In this document: positions 1 to 9,113 of the stretch, piece after piece
Layout: each line of letters starts with the position of its first letter
How positions within the stretch are numbered: the stretch's first letter is position 1
Assembly: GCA_963716735.1 (NCBI GenBank)
Contig: OY970321.1
Location: 62,001 to 126,000 of the forward strand
Direction: 5' to 3'
Source: VRUE01 sp963716735
GTDB taxonomy: Bacteria; Actinomycetota; Thermoleophilia; Solirubrobacterales; 70-9
Length of the DNA stretch: 64,000 bases
Notes under the pieces: model-generated
The model's input: only the letters and a program-made list of their open reading frames with translations
Told to the model about the DNA's origin: nothing
The model's database searches: none
Program-made: the position numbers and the translations under genes

Positions 1-45
1 TCCTGGGAGGCGCGGATCGAGGAAATCGAAGCGGCGCTCGGCTAG
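1..45 (+). CDS. C-terminal end of an unidentified gene (partial)
   Basis: The first 14 codons of the window are open and end at TAG (43-45). The visible tail is acidic and helix-like (it contains EARIEEIEAAL). It runs towards the minus-strand gene ending at 64, so the two are convergent with an 18-bp gap. Too little is present to assign a family, and the frame is inferred only from the open reading and its codon composition. Confidence 0.4.
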   Translation, partial: SWEARIEEIEAALG

Positions 46-63
46 CTCGCGGCCGGGGTGGCT

Positions 64-597
64 TCAGCTGAGATCCGGCTTCAATTCCATGTCTTCGAGC
101 ATCAGCAGCCACTGAGCGTAGAAATTCTCATCGGATTCCCGAAAGCGCTTGATGAACCACCAACCTTCATTCCAGAGTTCCCGCGCGGTAAAACCGAAGT
201 AATCCTTGGCGATTCCTTTGTGCAGAAGGCCCTGGTTGTACATTCCCGCCAGCTCCTCGATCAAGTTGGGAACGATCAGCACGGCGAGCTGGTCTTCGAA
301 GCTCCGCTTCAGATACCGCTCGTATCCCTCATCCTCGCTGGAGTCGCCGAGCTCGAACAGGTCGCGCGTCATCTGGTTGTAGGGGAGCAGCTCGGGGCTG
401 GAGAAACGTGCGGTGAAGTTGTAGGTCAGCGTCTGCCGCGTCGTGGAGCGTGAGTCCCGCAATTGGAGGAACGCACCCAGGAGGGCTGCGACGGCGGTGC
501 AGGCCAGAACGAGCTGTGCGATCGCCGCCCACTGATCCAGGTGAAGAGCGGCGAGATCGGGGAGCGACGGCCATCCCGCGCAGGCTAGGATGAGCAA
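64..597 (-). CDS. Small membrane-anchored protein, DUF4760-like
   Basis: This 177-aa protein begins with a short hydrophobic stretch, has one clear transmembrane segment at about residues 25-45 (IAQLVLACTAVAALLGAF), and continues as a soluble, acidic and aromatic-rich helical domain. That layout, with an RxxR-type linker after the membrane segment and a repeated helical body, resembles uncharacterised DUF4760-type proteins. The resemblance is from memory of the architecture and not from a search. It stands alone; the next gene upstream on the same strand ends beyond a spacer of about 100 bp. The function is unknown. Confidence 0.7.
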   Translation of the reverse strand: MLILACAGWPSLPDLAALHLDQWAAIAQLVLACTAVAALLGAFLQLRDSRSTTRQTLTYNFTARFSSPELLPYNQMTRDLFELGDSSEDEGYERYLKRSFEDQLAVLIVPNLIEELAGMYNQGLLHKGIAKDYFGFTARELWNEGWWFIKRFRESDENFYAQWLLMLEDMELKPDLS

Positions 598-703
598 GTC
601 GAGTCCCCTGGGATCGGGCCGATCGGAGCCATTTACGCTGCTATCCTTGCAGTAATGAACGCTCCGGTTCTGATGCCACCCAAGCCCAAGAGGTAGCTTC
701 GCC

Positions 704-1828
704 TCAACGAGCCGAGCTTGCTCCGGCTCCCGGCCGTGTTCGTTTTTTCGTCGCTGCAGCTTCGGCGAGCACCTCGCGCGTCTGCGCAGCTACGTTGGCC
801 CAGCTGAACTTCGCGGCGTGGGCCCGGCCTCTCTCGATCAGCTCGGGCGGTCGCTCCAGCGCCTGCTCCAGCGCGGCGCGCCAGGCTGCCGGGGTGCGCT
901 CGCCCACGACCAGCGCCGCCGCTCCGCTGACCTCCTCCAGGCCGCCCGAGTCGGCGGCGATCACCGCCGGGGTGGCGCAGGCCATCGCCTCCAGCGGGGC
1001 GATCCCGAACCCCTCGTAAATCGCCGGGGCGGCGAGGGCGCCGGCGGCGCGGAGGAGCTCGACCAGCTCGTCCTCGCTGACCGGGCCGAGCAGGTCGCAG
1101 GCTCCGCTCTGTCTCGCCTTGGCTTCGATCTGCTCGCCGCCGAAACCTGGCGATCCCGCCAGGACCACTCGCCAGCCGGCGTCCTCGGTGGCGGCGAGGG
1201 CGCCGGCCTCGATCAGCACGTCGAGGCCCTTGCGAGGCTCGAGCGAGCCGACGTGCAGGACGAAGGGTGAGTCGATCCCCCAGCGCTCGCGCACTGCCCT
1301 TAGGGCCGCGTCGCGGTCGCCCGGGGTGAAGACCTCGTCGACCCCATTGGGCACGACCCGCACAGCACGCTCATCCACCTCGTAGTAGGTCGCGACGTCG
1401 TCCGCGGTCGCACCGGAGACCGCGATCAGGCGCGTCGCGCGTTGCGCCGAGCGGGCCACCGTGGTGCGGAAGTGCTCCTCCTGGCTGGCCTGCTTGACGC
1501 CGGGGAAGCGCAGCGTCGCCAGGTCATGGATCGTGACCACCGTCGGCACCGGGCTCCAGCGCGGCAGGACGCTCTCCGGGGCCCAGAGGACGTCGGCGTG
1601 CTTCCGCGCGAGCCACCACGGCACGAAGGCCTCGCGCCAGATCGGCGTGCCCTTGACCCGCACGCCGACCTCCCGCGCGCCGGGGGTGGGCCTTTCCAGC
1701 CGCCGCGTGTTGGCGAGCAGCCAGACCTCGTCCCCCGCTGCGATCAGCTCGCGGGCGATCCGGTCAAGGTACTTGGGAATGCCGCCCCAGCTCGCCTCGA
1801 GCACGTTGGCGTCGATCGCGATGCGCAT
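704..1828 (-). CDS. Glycosyltransferase family 4 (GT-B fold)
   Basis: This predicted 374-aa retaining glycosyltransferase transfers a sugar from a nucleotide-sugar donor onto a growing envelope glycan at the cytoplasmic membrane face. The N-terminal half begins MRIAIDANVL with the SWGGIPKYLDRIARELI acceptor-side segment. The C-terminal half has VLHVGSLEPRKGLDVLIEA and the GT4 E-x7-E region (APAIYEGFGIAPLEAMAC, with the following AADSGGLEE). The ATG at 1828 was chosen because it gives the standard GT4 start; the reading frame stays open much further upstream only because of high GC. It lies 5 bp downstream of the ligase-like gene, so it is the last gene of a three-gene operon (4832 to 704). 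The sugar specificity cannot be read from the sequence. Confidence 0.9.
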   Translation of the reverse strand: MRIAIDANVLEASWGGIPKYLDRIARELIAAGDEVWLLANTRRLERPTPGAREVGVRVKGTPIWREAFVPWWLARKHADVLWAPESVLPRWSPVPTVVTIHDLATLRFPGVKQASQEEHFRTTVARSAQRATRLIAVSGATADDVATYYEVDERAVRVVPNGVDEVFTPGDRDAALRAVRERWGIDSPFVLHVGSLEPRKGLDVLIEAGALAATEDAGWRVVLAGSPGFGGEQIEAKARQSGACDLLGPVSEDELVELLRAAGALAAPAIYEGFGIAPLEAMACATPAVIAADSGGLEEVSGAAALVVGERTPAAWRAALEQALERPPELIERGRAHAAKFSWANVAAQTREVLAEAAATKKRTRPGAGASSAR

Positions 1829-1833
1829 CGGGT

Positions 1834-3276
1834 TCAGGCGCCGAGCGCCGGCGGGGCTTTGCCGGCGCCTTCCTCGTCGTCTTTCGACGGCAGGTCGCGC
1901 CAGGCGGCGACGAGCCAGCCGAGCATCGCTCCGAGCAGGATCGACGTGCGCGGCTCGATCGAGGTGAAGGTCGCGGTCAGCTCGACGATGGCCAGTGCCA
2001 GGACGCCGCCGAAGGCGGCGATTGCGCCGACCTGGATGACCGGGTCGGGGTGGCGACGCCAGAGCCTCACCGCGGTCCAGAGTGCGCTGAGCAGCAGGAA
2101 CACGTAGGCGATCGCCCCAAGTGGCCCGAAGGCCAGCCAGAACCAGAGGAAGGCGACGTGGGCGTAGCGGCGATCGTGCGATTCGGCGAGCGGGTAGTGG
2201 ACCTCCCACGGCACCCCGAGACCGATCCCGGTCAGGGAATGTTCGCGGATGTTCTGGAGCACGTTTTTGCGCTCGTCTATCCGGTAGCGGTCGCCGCGGT
2301 TGGAGCCGAATCCGCCTGGGCTGAGAGTCTGCGCGCGCTGGACGAGTGGGCTCTTTGACTGCGGGCCCTCGGAGGAGCCGACCGCGATGGCCCCGACCAC
2401 GCCGAGCGTGAGCACGACCGCCCCGATTGCGAACACCGCCCGGCCGCGGCGCCGGCTGGCGATGATGATCACCACGATCAGGGTGAGGGCGCCGGCGATC
2501 CAGAACGAGCGGCGGTAGGAGACGACGAGGGCGAGGAATGCGATCGGCGCCCCGGCCAGCATCCAGCCTGGCACCTTGACGCGGCGGACCAGGGCGGCGG
2601 CGACGCCGAGGACGAAGATCAACATGGTCAGGTTCGGCACCGGGTTGAGGTAGCTGATCGTCTCCGATTCGACCGCCGAGCCGATGCCGCTGAATGCCGC
2701 GTAGATCCCGGATACCCCCTTGAAAGCAGCGAGCCCTGCGCCGATCGCGAGGGAGACCTTGAGCGCGTGCGTGCCGCGCACCGCGTTTACCGCCAGCAGG
2801 GGGATGAGGATGATGTAGCCGGAGGTGAGGGATCGGTGGAAGAGTTCGCCGACACTGGCCATGTGCGAGCTGTGGCCGACGACGACGCCGCAGAAGACGG
2901 CCGCGGCGAGTACCAGCAGTGGCGCGGTCAGCGGCTCCGGCAACCTCGGTCGCTCGCTTTCGACGACGAAGCGAAGCAGGACGCCGCCCAGCCCGGCAAA
3001 GAGCAGCACGTCCTGCGGCGTCATTTTGGCCGCGACGACGTCGTAGAAGGCCCCGGCCGGAGGCAGGAAGCCCTGGCTCTCGGACTCGACCAGGATCGCC
3101 CCGGCGACCAGCAGGCAGAGCGCGGCCGCGGGGTAGCGCAGCAGGACCAGGCCGAGCGCGAGGACGGCCGGCGCGATCGCGCCGACGGCCCCGAAGCGGA
3201 TCATCGCCTCCGCCAAGACCACGCCGGCGGCGATCCCGGTGGCGCTGACCGCGATCGCCACGCCGAGGTCCGGCAT
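1834..3276 (-). CDS. O-antigen ligase / Wzy-like polymerase
   Basis: This 480-aa polytopic membrane protein has roughly ten to twelve hydrophobic helices and one large extracytoplasmic loop (about residues 275-365). The loop ends in GDRYRIDERKNVLQNIRE...GIGLGVPWEVHYPL, followed by an H-x-x-FLWFWLAFG helix. This is the layout of the O-antigen ligase/polymerase family (Wzy_C), whose members join lipid-linked oligosaccharide units outside the membrane. It sits between the chain-length kinase (18 bp upstream) and a GT4 gene, which supports a polymerase role. Ligase versus polymerase cannot be separated from sequence alone. Confidence 0.85.
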   Translation of the reverse strand: MPDLGVAIAVSATGIAAGVVLAEAMIRFGAVGAIAPAVLALGLVLLRYPAAALCLLVAGAILVESESQGFLPPAGAFYDVVAAKMTPQDVLLFAGLGGVLLRFVVESERPRLPEPLTAPLLVLAAAVFCGVVVGHSSHMASVGELFHRSLTSGYIILIPLLAVNAVRGTHALKVSLAIGAGLAAFKGVSGIYAAFSGIGSAVESETISYLNPVPNLTMLIFVLGVAAALVRRVKVPGWMLAGAPIAFLALVVSYRRSFWIAGALTLIVVIIIASRRRGRAVFAIGAVVLTLGVVGAIAVGSSEGPQSKSPLVQRAQTLSPGGFGSNRGDRYRIDERKNVLQNIREHSLTGIGLGVPWEVHYPLAESHDRRYAHVAFLWFWLAFGPLGAIAYVFLLLSALWTAVRLWRRHPDPVIQVGAIAAFGGVLALAIVELTATFTSIEPRTSILLGAMLGWLVAAWRDLPSKDDEEGAGKAPPALGA

Positions 3277-3293
3277 AGCGAGCGTCGGCCGGC

Positions 3294-4832
3294 TCAGGCT
3301 GCGGTCTCCTTGGTGCGGGACGCCGGCAGCGCAATGTCACGCGGCCTGTAGGCGTCGTAGCGGGTCTGTTTCGTGGCGGAGCGGTTGAAGGCGAAGCCCA
3401 GCATCGGCGCGCCGATTGCCCGCAGTGCCTCGACCGCGCGTCGGGCGTCGCGGCGGCTGGTGCGGCGCGAGTCGACCACGAATACGACCCCGTCCGCGTA
3501 GCGGGCAAGGACCACCGGGTCGACGACGACGAGCGCCGGCGGCGTGTCGAAGACGACGACGTCGTTGTCGGAGCGGAGGAACTGGACCACCGATTTCATC
3601 GTCTCCGAGGAGAGCGATTCGACCGAGTCCTCGGCGTGCGCGCCGGCGGGCAGGAGCATCAGCTCACCGCCGGTGTGGGCAGCCTCGGCCGCCAGACTCA
3701 CCTTGGTCGCTACTCGAGAGGGCTCGGGAGCGTTCTCGACGACGAGCAGATCGCTGAGCCCGGGGGAGAGAGGCTTGTCGAAGATCGTGTGCAGGGTCGG
3801 TCGGCGCAGGTCGCCGTCGACCGTGGTGACCCGGCGCCCTTCCGCGGCCAGGGCACGGGAGATGTTGGCGGCCACGTAGCTCTTGCCGCAGCCGGACTCG
3901 GCACCGGTGACGAGGACCGTGTTGGCGCCGTGGCCGGCGGCGGAGCCGTTGGAGACGCCGCCGGAGCGTTCGAGCGTCAGCAGGGTGGCCGTGCGCAAGT
4001 TGCGGAACGACTCCAGCGCCGGGGCGCCGCCGCGGCCCTTGGGAATCTCGCCGAGCAGCGTCAGGCCGAGGTCTTTGGCCGCCTCCTGCGCGGTGCGGTA
4101 GCGATCGAAGAAGAGGTCGCGCAGGTAGATCGCGGCCGCGCCGAGGACGAGTGCGCCGATGAAGGCGAGCAGCGCGTCGCGGGTCGGGCGGGGCGCTACC
4201 GGCGTGCTCTGCGGGGCGGCGTGCTCGATCACCCGCATCGTGTCGCCGGGGTTGGCGCTCTGTTCGGCGATCTGGTCCTGCAGGGCCTGCAGCTCGACCT
4301 GTAGGCCGGCGATGCTGGTGCCGTTGGTCCCGCCGCCGGCGATTTCGCCTTCGATTTCGTCGATCCGCTGCTGGATCGGCTGCAGCGTCGTTTTGCTCTG
4401 CTCCACCGAGAGTTCCCCGAGGTATTGGGCGAAGGCATCGGCGTAGGCGTTGGCGAATTCGGCCGATTCTTCGGGATCGCCGGTGATCGCCGAGAAGCTC
4501 AGCACCCCGGTGCGAGCTTCAGGCTGCACTTCGGTGCTCGAGTCGAACGCCGCCTCGCGCCCTTTGATCGCCGGGTTTTCGTGGGCGACGTCGAACACCG
4601 AGTGGGTCTTTGCCAGCTCGTCGTAGAGGTTGGAGAGGCTGAGCAGCTGTTCTTCGTTGAGGATTTCGCCGGCGGCCTGGCTGGTGGTGACGATCTGGCC
4701 CAGGGCGGTGCTTTCGTATTCGTCGGATTTGGCCGAGGAGAGCGCGTAGACGACCACCGCGGCGACGACGGCAAAGAGCGCCAGCCAGCGTTTGCTGGCC
4801 CAGATCAGACGAAGGTTGCCGGTGAATTCCAC
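3294..4832 (-). CDS. Polysaccharide co-polymerase with BY-kinase domain (Wzz/Wzc type)
   Basis: This 512-aa protein joins a chain-length domain to a bacterial tyrosine kinase. Residues 16-33 and 220-240 are transmembrane segments enclosing a Wzz-like periplasmic region with a coiled coil near 150-195. The cytoplasmic part has Walker A at 310-318 (GAESGCGKS), Walker A' at 338-345 (VDGDLRRP) and the Walker B strand at 425-432 (VVVFDTPP). Only two tyrosines (492 and 495) lie near the C-terminus, a much poorer tyrosine cluster than in the Wzc of proteobacteria. Known members control polymer length through autophosphorylation. It is the first gene of the operon with the polymerase and GT4. Confidence 0.92.
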   Translation of the reverse strand: MEFTGNLRLIWASKRWLALFAVVAAVVVYALSSAKSDEYESTALGQIVTTSQAAGEILNEEQLLSLSNLYDELAKTHSVFDVAHENPAIKGREAAFDSSTEVQPEARTGVLSFSAITGDPEESAEFANAYADAFAQYLGELSVEQSKTTLQPIQQRIDEIEGEIAGGGTNGTSIAGLQVELQALQDQIAEQSANPGDTMRVIEHAAPQSTPVAPRPTRDALLAFIGALVLGAAAIYLRDLFFDRYRTAQEAAKDLGLTLLGEIPKGRGGAPALESFRNLRTATLLTLERSGGVSNGSAAGHGANTVLVTGAESGCGKSYVAANISRALAAEGRRVTTVDGDLRRPTLHTIFDKPLSPGLSDLLVVENAPEPSRVATKVSLAAEAAHTGGELMLLPAGAHAEDSVESLSSETMKSVVQFLRSDNDVVVFDTPPALVVVDPVVLARYADGVVFVVDSRRTSRRDARRAVEALRAIGAPMLGFAFNRSATKQTRYDAYRPRDIALPASRTKETAA

Positions 4833-4942
4833 GATTGCAGGGACCTATCGGGCAAGCCGGCGGCCGACTTGAATCTGGCACCGGGCCCGCTTTTCTGGAC
4901 GGAAGTACGAGTCCGTCCACAGAATAACCACGGGTCAGGTCA

Positions 4943-6082
4943 TCAGTTGCTGCGTACCCGATTCTGCAGGCTCGACACCGCTCCCTCCGGGGAGTCCGCC
5001 GGATGCAGCGGCGGGACCGCTCCACGCAGCGCCCGCGGGGAGAGGCCGAGCAGCATCCGCTCCCGCCGGCCGGCGGGGACGAGAGCGTCGATCGGCCTGA
5101 TCTGATCCTCGGCGTCGAGCGCCCGGGCCAGGGCCCCCGGCCCGCTTCGCGCCACCTGCCGGCGGGGAACCGGCGTCTCCGGCGCTTTCGGGCCGCAGAT
5201 CAGGACCACGTCGGCGCCGGCCGCCCCCGCGGCGGCGAGCCACTCCGCCATGCGGGAGGCCTTGTCCCCGCCGAGGGCGATGCCGACGAGGCGTACGGGG
5301 CCGACCCTGGGTGCCTCCTGGCCGAGGCCGGCCGCCGCGCCCGCGGCGCTGCTGCGCAACCCGAAGAGGGCCGCGAGCGAGTCCGCTGCGCACTCGAGCC
5401 CGATCCTGGCGAGGCCCCGGGGTCCGTCCCGCCAGCCGCCGTAGAGGAATGAGCGGTAGGCGAACTTGGCGAGCGGCCGCGCCAGGATTCCGGTGAAGGC
5501 GCCGAGCGGACTCGGCCGCCCGTGCTGCCCGCTCTCCAACCGGGCGTAGGCGATCGCATCGGCCAGCGCCTCCCTCCAGCTCGTCGCCAGCAGGTGCTCG
5601 AGCTCGCCCTCCAGCGGCTGCACCGGCCCGTCCGGCCAGAGACCCTCGTGGACGGTTCGCGCCTCGTCGTGGCGGAAGGCGCCGCGGCGGAAGAGGCGAT
5701 GGCGGTAGCGGGGATAGCGGGCCGAGGGCCCGAGCGGACGGCCGAGGAAGACGTCGCGCATCGGCAGGGCCGCCATCCGCACCCCCGCCGGCGGCGCGGC
5801 GAGCATCGCGCGGATCGAGGCGGCGAGGATGGGATCGACCCGCTCGTCGGCGTCGATCTCGAGCACCCAGTCGCCGCGGGCGTGGTCGAGCGCGATGTTG
5901 CGCTGCGCGGCGAAGCCGGGCCAGGGGTTCTCGACCACTTCGGCACCGCCGGCGCGGGCGACCTCGATCGTGCGATCGCGTGAGCCGCCGTCGACGACGA
6001 CGACCTGGTCGCAGAACTCGAGGCTCTGCAGGCAGGCAGGCAGGCGGCGCTCCTCGTCGCTGGCGATCACACAGGCGGTCAC
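4943..6082 (-). CDS. Glycosyltransferase family 2 (LpsA/KdtX-like)
   Basis: This 379-aa GT-A enzyme has the N-terminus MTACVIASDEERRLPACLQS, the donor-binding VVVVDGGSRDRT, then GFAAQRNIALDHARGDWVLEIDADERV (a DxD-like DAD at about residues 86-88) and a conserved VHEGLWP. This is the pattern of lipooligosaccharide-core-like GT2 glucosyltransferases. A GTG start at 6082 is preferred: no ATG precedes the VIASDEERR motif in frame, and GGAG lies just upstream, though the spacing is short; a TTG at 6094 is the alternative. The C-terminal 100 residues are atypical and may be an extra domain. It is divergent from the flippase at 6161. Confidence 0.82.
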   Translation of the reverse strand: MTACVIASDEERRLPACLQSLEFCDQVVVVDGGSRDRTIEVARAGGAEVVENPWPGFAAQRNIALDHARGDWVLEIDADERVDPILAASIRAMLAAPPAGVRMAALPMRDVFLGRPLGPSARYPRYRHRLFRRGAFRHDEARTVHEGLWPDGPVQPLEGELEHLLATSWREALADAIAYARLESGQHGRPSPLGAFTGILARPLAKFAYRSFLYGGWRDGPRGLARIGLECAADSLAALFGLRSSAAGAAAGLGQEAPRVGPVRLVGIALGGDKASRMAEWLAAAGAAGADVVLICGPKAPETPVPRRQVARSGPGALARALDAEDQIRPIDALVPAGRRERMLLGLSPRALRGAVPPLHPADSPEGAVSSLQNRVRSN

Positions 6083-6160
6083 GGACTCCGGCAAGGCGGC
6101 GCAGTATCGCAGCGCGTGCCGCCGCCAATTCGACGCACCCCGCCTGTACAGTCGCCGCCG

Positions 6161-7600
6161 ATGGCAACCGAGAGCACGCGTTCGCGCGCGACCCGCGACG
6201 TCGTGCGGCAATTGCTCGGGCGCGTGGTGAACCTCGGCCTCGGCGTGGTGGTCACCGCGGTGATCGCCCGCTCGCTCGGCGACAGCGGCTTCGGCGAATG
6301 GTCGAGCCTGCTCGTCGTCGTCCAGATCGCGGCCTACCTCGCCGACCTCGGCATCGAGCAGGTCGGCGTCCGCCGCGCCGCCGCCGAGCCCGAGCGCGAG
6401 GCGGAATGGATCGGGGCGACGATCGCCCTGCGTGCCGTGGTTTCCCTGCCGGCGACCCTGGTCTCGATCCTCGTCGCCCTGCTGATCGCCGAGGACCATG
6501 GGATGGCTCTCGCCGGCCTGCTGGTCTCGACCACGATCCTGCTCAGCGGCCCAAACACGATCCGGGCGCTGCTGCAGCTGCGCCTGCGCAACAACGTCAA
6601 CGTCGCCGTGATGACCTTCTCCTCGGTCATCTGGGGGGCGTCGGCGATCGTGGTTGAGGCGTCGGGCGGCGGGCTGGTCCCGCTGGCGATCGCCTTTCTC
6701 GCCTCCGCGCTCGCCACCACGGCGTTGCAGGTCTGGCTCGGGCTGCGGGCCGGCGCGGTCGAGCTGCTCGGTTCGCGCGAGCTCTGGCGGCCGCTGGCCC
6801 GCATCGGCCTGCCGCTGGCGACGGCGGGCGTACTCGTGCTCGCCTACGCGCGGATCGACCAGATCCTCGTGCTCGAGATCAACGGCGCCCGCGAGGCCGG
6901 TCTCTACGCCGCCGTCTACCGGATCCTCGAGCAGGCCCACTTCCTGCCGCTGACCGTGAGCACGACCCTGCTGCCCCTCGTCTCCGCTGCCCACCCGGCG
7001 GACCCGCTGCGGGTCCGCCGCTTGCTGCAGACGACCGTCGACTTCTTGGCGCTGGTCTCCTTTCCGGCGCTCGGCGTCTCCCTGGCGGCCGCCGGCCCGG
7101 CGATCGAGCTGCTCTTCGGCAGCGAATTCGCCGACGCGGCGCCGGCGCTGCCGGTGCTGATGGGCGCGTTCATCGTGATCTGCTTCGGCTACCTCTCGGG
7201 GAACATGGTGATCGTGCTCGGCCTGCAGCGGCGCTATGTCGTCTACGCCGTCTGCGGGCTGGTCTTCAACGTCGGCCTCAATCTGGTCCTCTTGCCGCGC
7301 TACGGCTTCCTCGCCGCCGCCTGGGTCACGCTGGCGACCGAGCTGGTGGTGGTCGGGCTCGCCTGGCGCGCCGTGGTCGGCGAGCTCGATTTCCGGCCCG
7401 CGTTGGGGCGCCCCTTCAGGGCGATCCTCGCCACCGCGGCGATGACCCTGCTGCTCCTGGGCCTGCGCGAGATCGGTACGCCGGCCGTCCCCCTGCTGCT
7501 GGCGGCGGCGCTCAGCTACCCACCGCTGGCGCTGCTCACGCGGGCGGTCAGCTTGGCTGACTTGCGCGAGCTGCGGGCACTGCGCCAGAGCTCGGCCTGA
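6161..7600 (+). CDS. Polysaccharide flippase (Wzx-like, MOP superfamily)
   Basis: This 479-aa protein has about 12-14 transmembrane helices, opening with RDVVRQLLGRVVNLGLGVVVTAVIARSLGDSGFGEWS, the classic start of Wzx/RfbX polysaccharide transporters. A central YARIDQILVLEINGAREAGLYAAVYRI segment and a C-terminal LQRRYVVYAVCGLVFNVGLNLVLLPRYG segment match the same family. The ATG at 6161 is chosen over the in-frame 6116 because the basic helix-leading segment starts there. It is close in sequence to the flippase at 23272-24780, so the two are paralogues. It would move lipid-linked repeat units across the membrane. The 3' end overlaps the convergent GMC gene by about 50 bp. Confidence 0.9.
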   Translation: MATESTRSRATRDVVRQLLGRVVNLGLGVVVTAVIARSLGDSGFGEWSSLLVVVQIAAYLADLGIEQVGVRRAAAEPEREAEWIGATIALRAVVSLPATLVSILVALLIAEDHGMALAGLLVSTTILLSGPNTIRALLQLRLRNNVNVAVMTFSSVIWGASAIVVEASGGGLVPLAIAFLASALATTALQVWLGLRAGAVELLGSRELWRPLARIGLPLATAGVLVLAYARIDQILVLEINGAREAGLYAAVYRILEQAHFLPLTVSTTLLPLVSAAHPADPLRVRRLLQTTVDFLALVSFPALGVSLAAAGPAIELLFGSEFADAAPALPVLMGAFIVICFGYLSGNMVIVLGLQRRYVVYAVCGLVFNVGLNLVLLPRYGFLAAAWVTLATELVVVGLAWRAVVGELDFRPALGRPFRAILATAAMTLLLLGLREIGTPAVPLLLAAALSYPPLALLTRAVSLADLRELRALRQSSA

Positions 7601-9113
7601 CCTCTTCTGCGAGCAGGTCCCCAAGGCGCAGCGCCAGCGCGGCGATCGTCAGGGTGGGGTGGGCGGCGCTGTAGGTGGGGAAGGCCGAGCCACCGGCGAC
7701 GAAGAGGTTCTCGATCCCCAGGTGGCGCATCTCGGCGTCGACCACCGCGTCCCTGCCACTGCCCATCCTGCAGGTGCCGAGCAGGTGACCGCCGCGCGGG
7801 CCGGGAAGGACTTCGACCCCGCGGGCGCCCAGCGGGGCGAGCCGGCGCCGCACCTGCTCGGCCGCCGCGGCGATCCCCTCCCCCTCGTAGCGGGTCGAGG
7901 CGGGGTAGGCGACCAGGTTGAGCGGCAGGCCGAATGAGTCGCGCTTCGAGGACAGCGCCACCCGCCGCTCCGCCTGCGGCACGTCTTCGGTCAGCATGTC
8001 GAGCGGCAGCCGCCGGCTCCAGGTCGAGAGCGCCTCGGCACGGGTCTTGTCGCCGTCGCTGCCGGCGAGCACGCCGGCGCTGACGAGTGGGGCCAGCGGC
8101 GCTCCCGGATTGAATGGAATCAGGATCGCGCCCGATCGCTTGGAGCGGAAGCCGCCTTCGCGCAGGGCCTCGGAGAGGCCGGTCGAGAGCGTGTCGCCGT
8201 GGCCGGGGCTGAGATCGCGGCGCAGGTCGACGATCAGCGTCGTGTGCGCGTGGTCGAAGAGGTAGCGGCCGACGGCGGCGCCGGCGAGGCCGGAGCGCAG
8301 CAGGATGCCCGGGTTCTCGAAGCCGCTGGCGGCGAGGACGTAGCGCTCGGCGCGCACCAGCATCCGCGCGCCGCGCTGATCGATTGCCTCGATTGCCTCG
8401 ATCCGACGCCGACCGTCGGCGGTCCGCAGGCGGGCCGCGACGGTTTGTCGGTGCAGGTCGAGGCGCGGATGGTCGAGCACGGCGGCGAGGCCGTTGAGGG
8501 CGGAGAAGCGCGCATCGACCGGGCAGAGCTGGCAGGTCGCCGAGCCGCAGCAGGCGGGCCGGCCCTGGAGCGGTTTCGACGGGCGGGCCTGGGGCAGCGG
8601 GCCGAAGGGGCGCAGGTTGGGGGCGATCGCCTCGTCCATCGGGCTGAACGGGTGCGGGGGGAGGGTCCGCGCCCCCGGCGGCACCGGCCCGCTCGCCGCC
8701 ACCCCCGCATCGGGCGCGCCGGAGACGCCGAGAGCCTGCTCGGCGCGCACGTAGTAGGGCTCGAGCTGGGCGAGGGAGAGCGGCCAGTCGACCATCACGC
8801 CGTAGGCCGAGCGCATCCTGAAGTCAGCGGCGGTGAAGCGCGGGGTGGCGCCGTCCCAGTGCAGCGAGGATCCACCGACTCCGTAGACGTAGCTCCACGG
8901 ATAGGCAGGGGTTCCCGGGGCCGTTTCGTTGTTCGGCTCGGCGCCCGGCACGTCCGCCGACCACTGGCCGTCGGCGAGCTGCTCGGCGTGGGTCTTCAGC
9001 GCCCCCCGCTCGAGCATCGTTACCTGGCGGCCGGCGACCAACGCCGGCCAGGCGGCGAGCAGTCCGCACACGCCGGAGCCGACGATCGCGATATCGGTCT
9101 CGATCGTCCTCAC
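7548..9113 (-). CDS. GMC family FAD-dependent oxidoreductase
   Basis: This 521-aa flavoprotein starts with the dinucleotide-binding motif IVGSGVCGLLAAW (residues about 9-21). It has the GMC signature YGVGGSSLHWDGATPRF near residue 82 and the C-terminal GMC-C segment HLLGTCRMG...LFVAGGSAFPTYSAAHPTLTIAALA. In most GMC enzymes the final motif is N-P-T-x-T; here it is H-P-T-L-T. Relatives oxidise sugars or other alcohols, often with a small twin-arginine-exported subunit. Translation starts at GTG 9113, overlapping by 4 bp the stop of the upstream gene, whose C-terminus looks like that small subunit. The substrate is unknown. Confidence 0.85.
   Translation of the reverse strand: MRTIETDIAIVGSGVCGLLAAWPALVAGRQVTMLERGALKTHAEQLADGQWSADVPGAEPNNETAPGTPAYPWSYVYGVGGSSLHWDGATPRFTAADFRMRSAYGVMVDWPLSLAQLEPYYVRAEQALGVSGAPDAGVAASGPVPPGARTLPPHPFSPMDEAIAPNLRPFGPLPQARPSKPLQGRPACCGSATCQLCPVDARFSALNGLAAVLDHPRLDLHRQTVAARLRTADGRRRIEAIEAIDQRGARMLVRAERYVLAASGFENPGILLRSGLAGAAVGRYLFDHAHTTLIVDLRRDLSPGHGDTLSTGLSEALREGGFRSKRSGAILIPFNPGAPLAPLVSAGVLAGSDGDKTRAEALSTWSRRLPLDMLTEDVPQAERRVALSSKRDSFGLPLNLVAYPASTRYEGEGIAAAAEQVRRRLAPLGARGVEVLPGPRGGHLLGTCRMGSGRDAVVDAEMRHLGIENLFVAGGSAFPTYSAAHPTLTIAALALRLGDLLAEEVRPSSGAVPAARASQPS

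Noticed and set aside
704..3508. A 934-codon open frame on the minus strand covering the GT4 and polymerase genes
   Set aside because: Only its last 374 codons are the GT4 gene. The rest is a low-complexity Arg/Pro/Ala frame opposite or out of phase with the polymerase gene, caused by high GC. The same holds for the long frames over 4943-7624, 7548-10226, 26011-28275, 47875-50385, 52768-55176 and 58139-60775.
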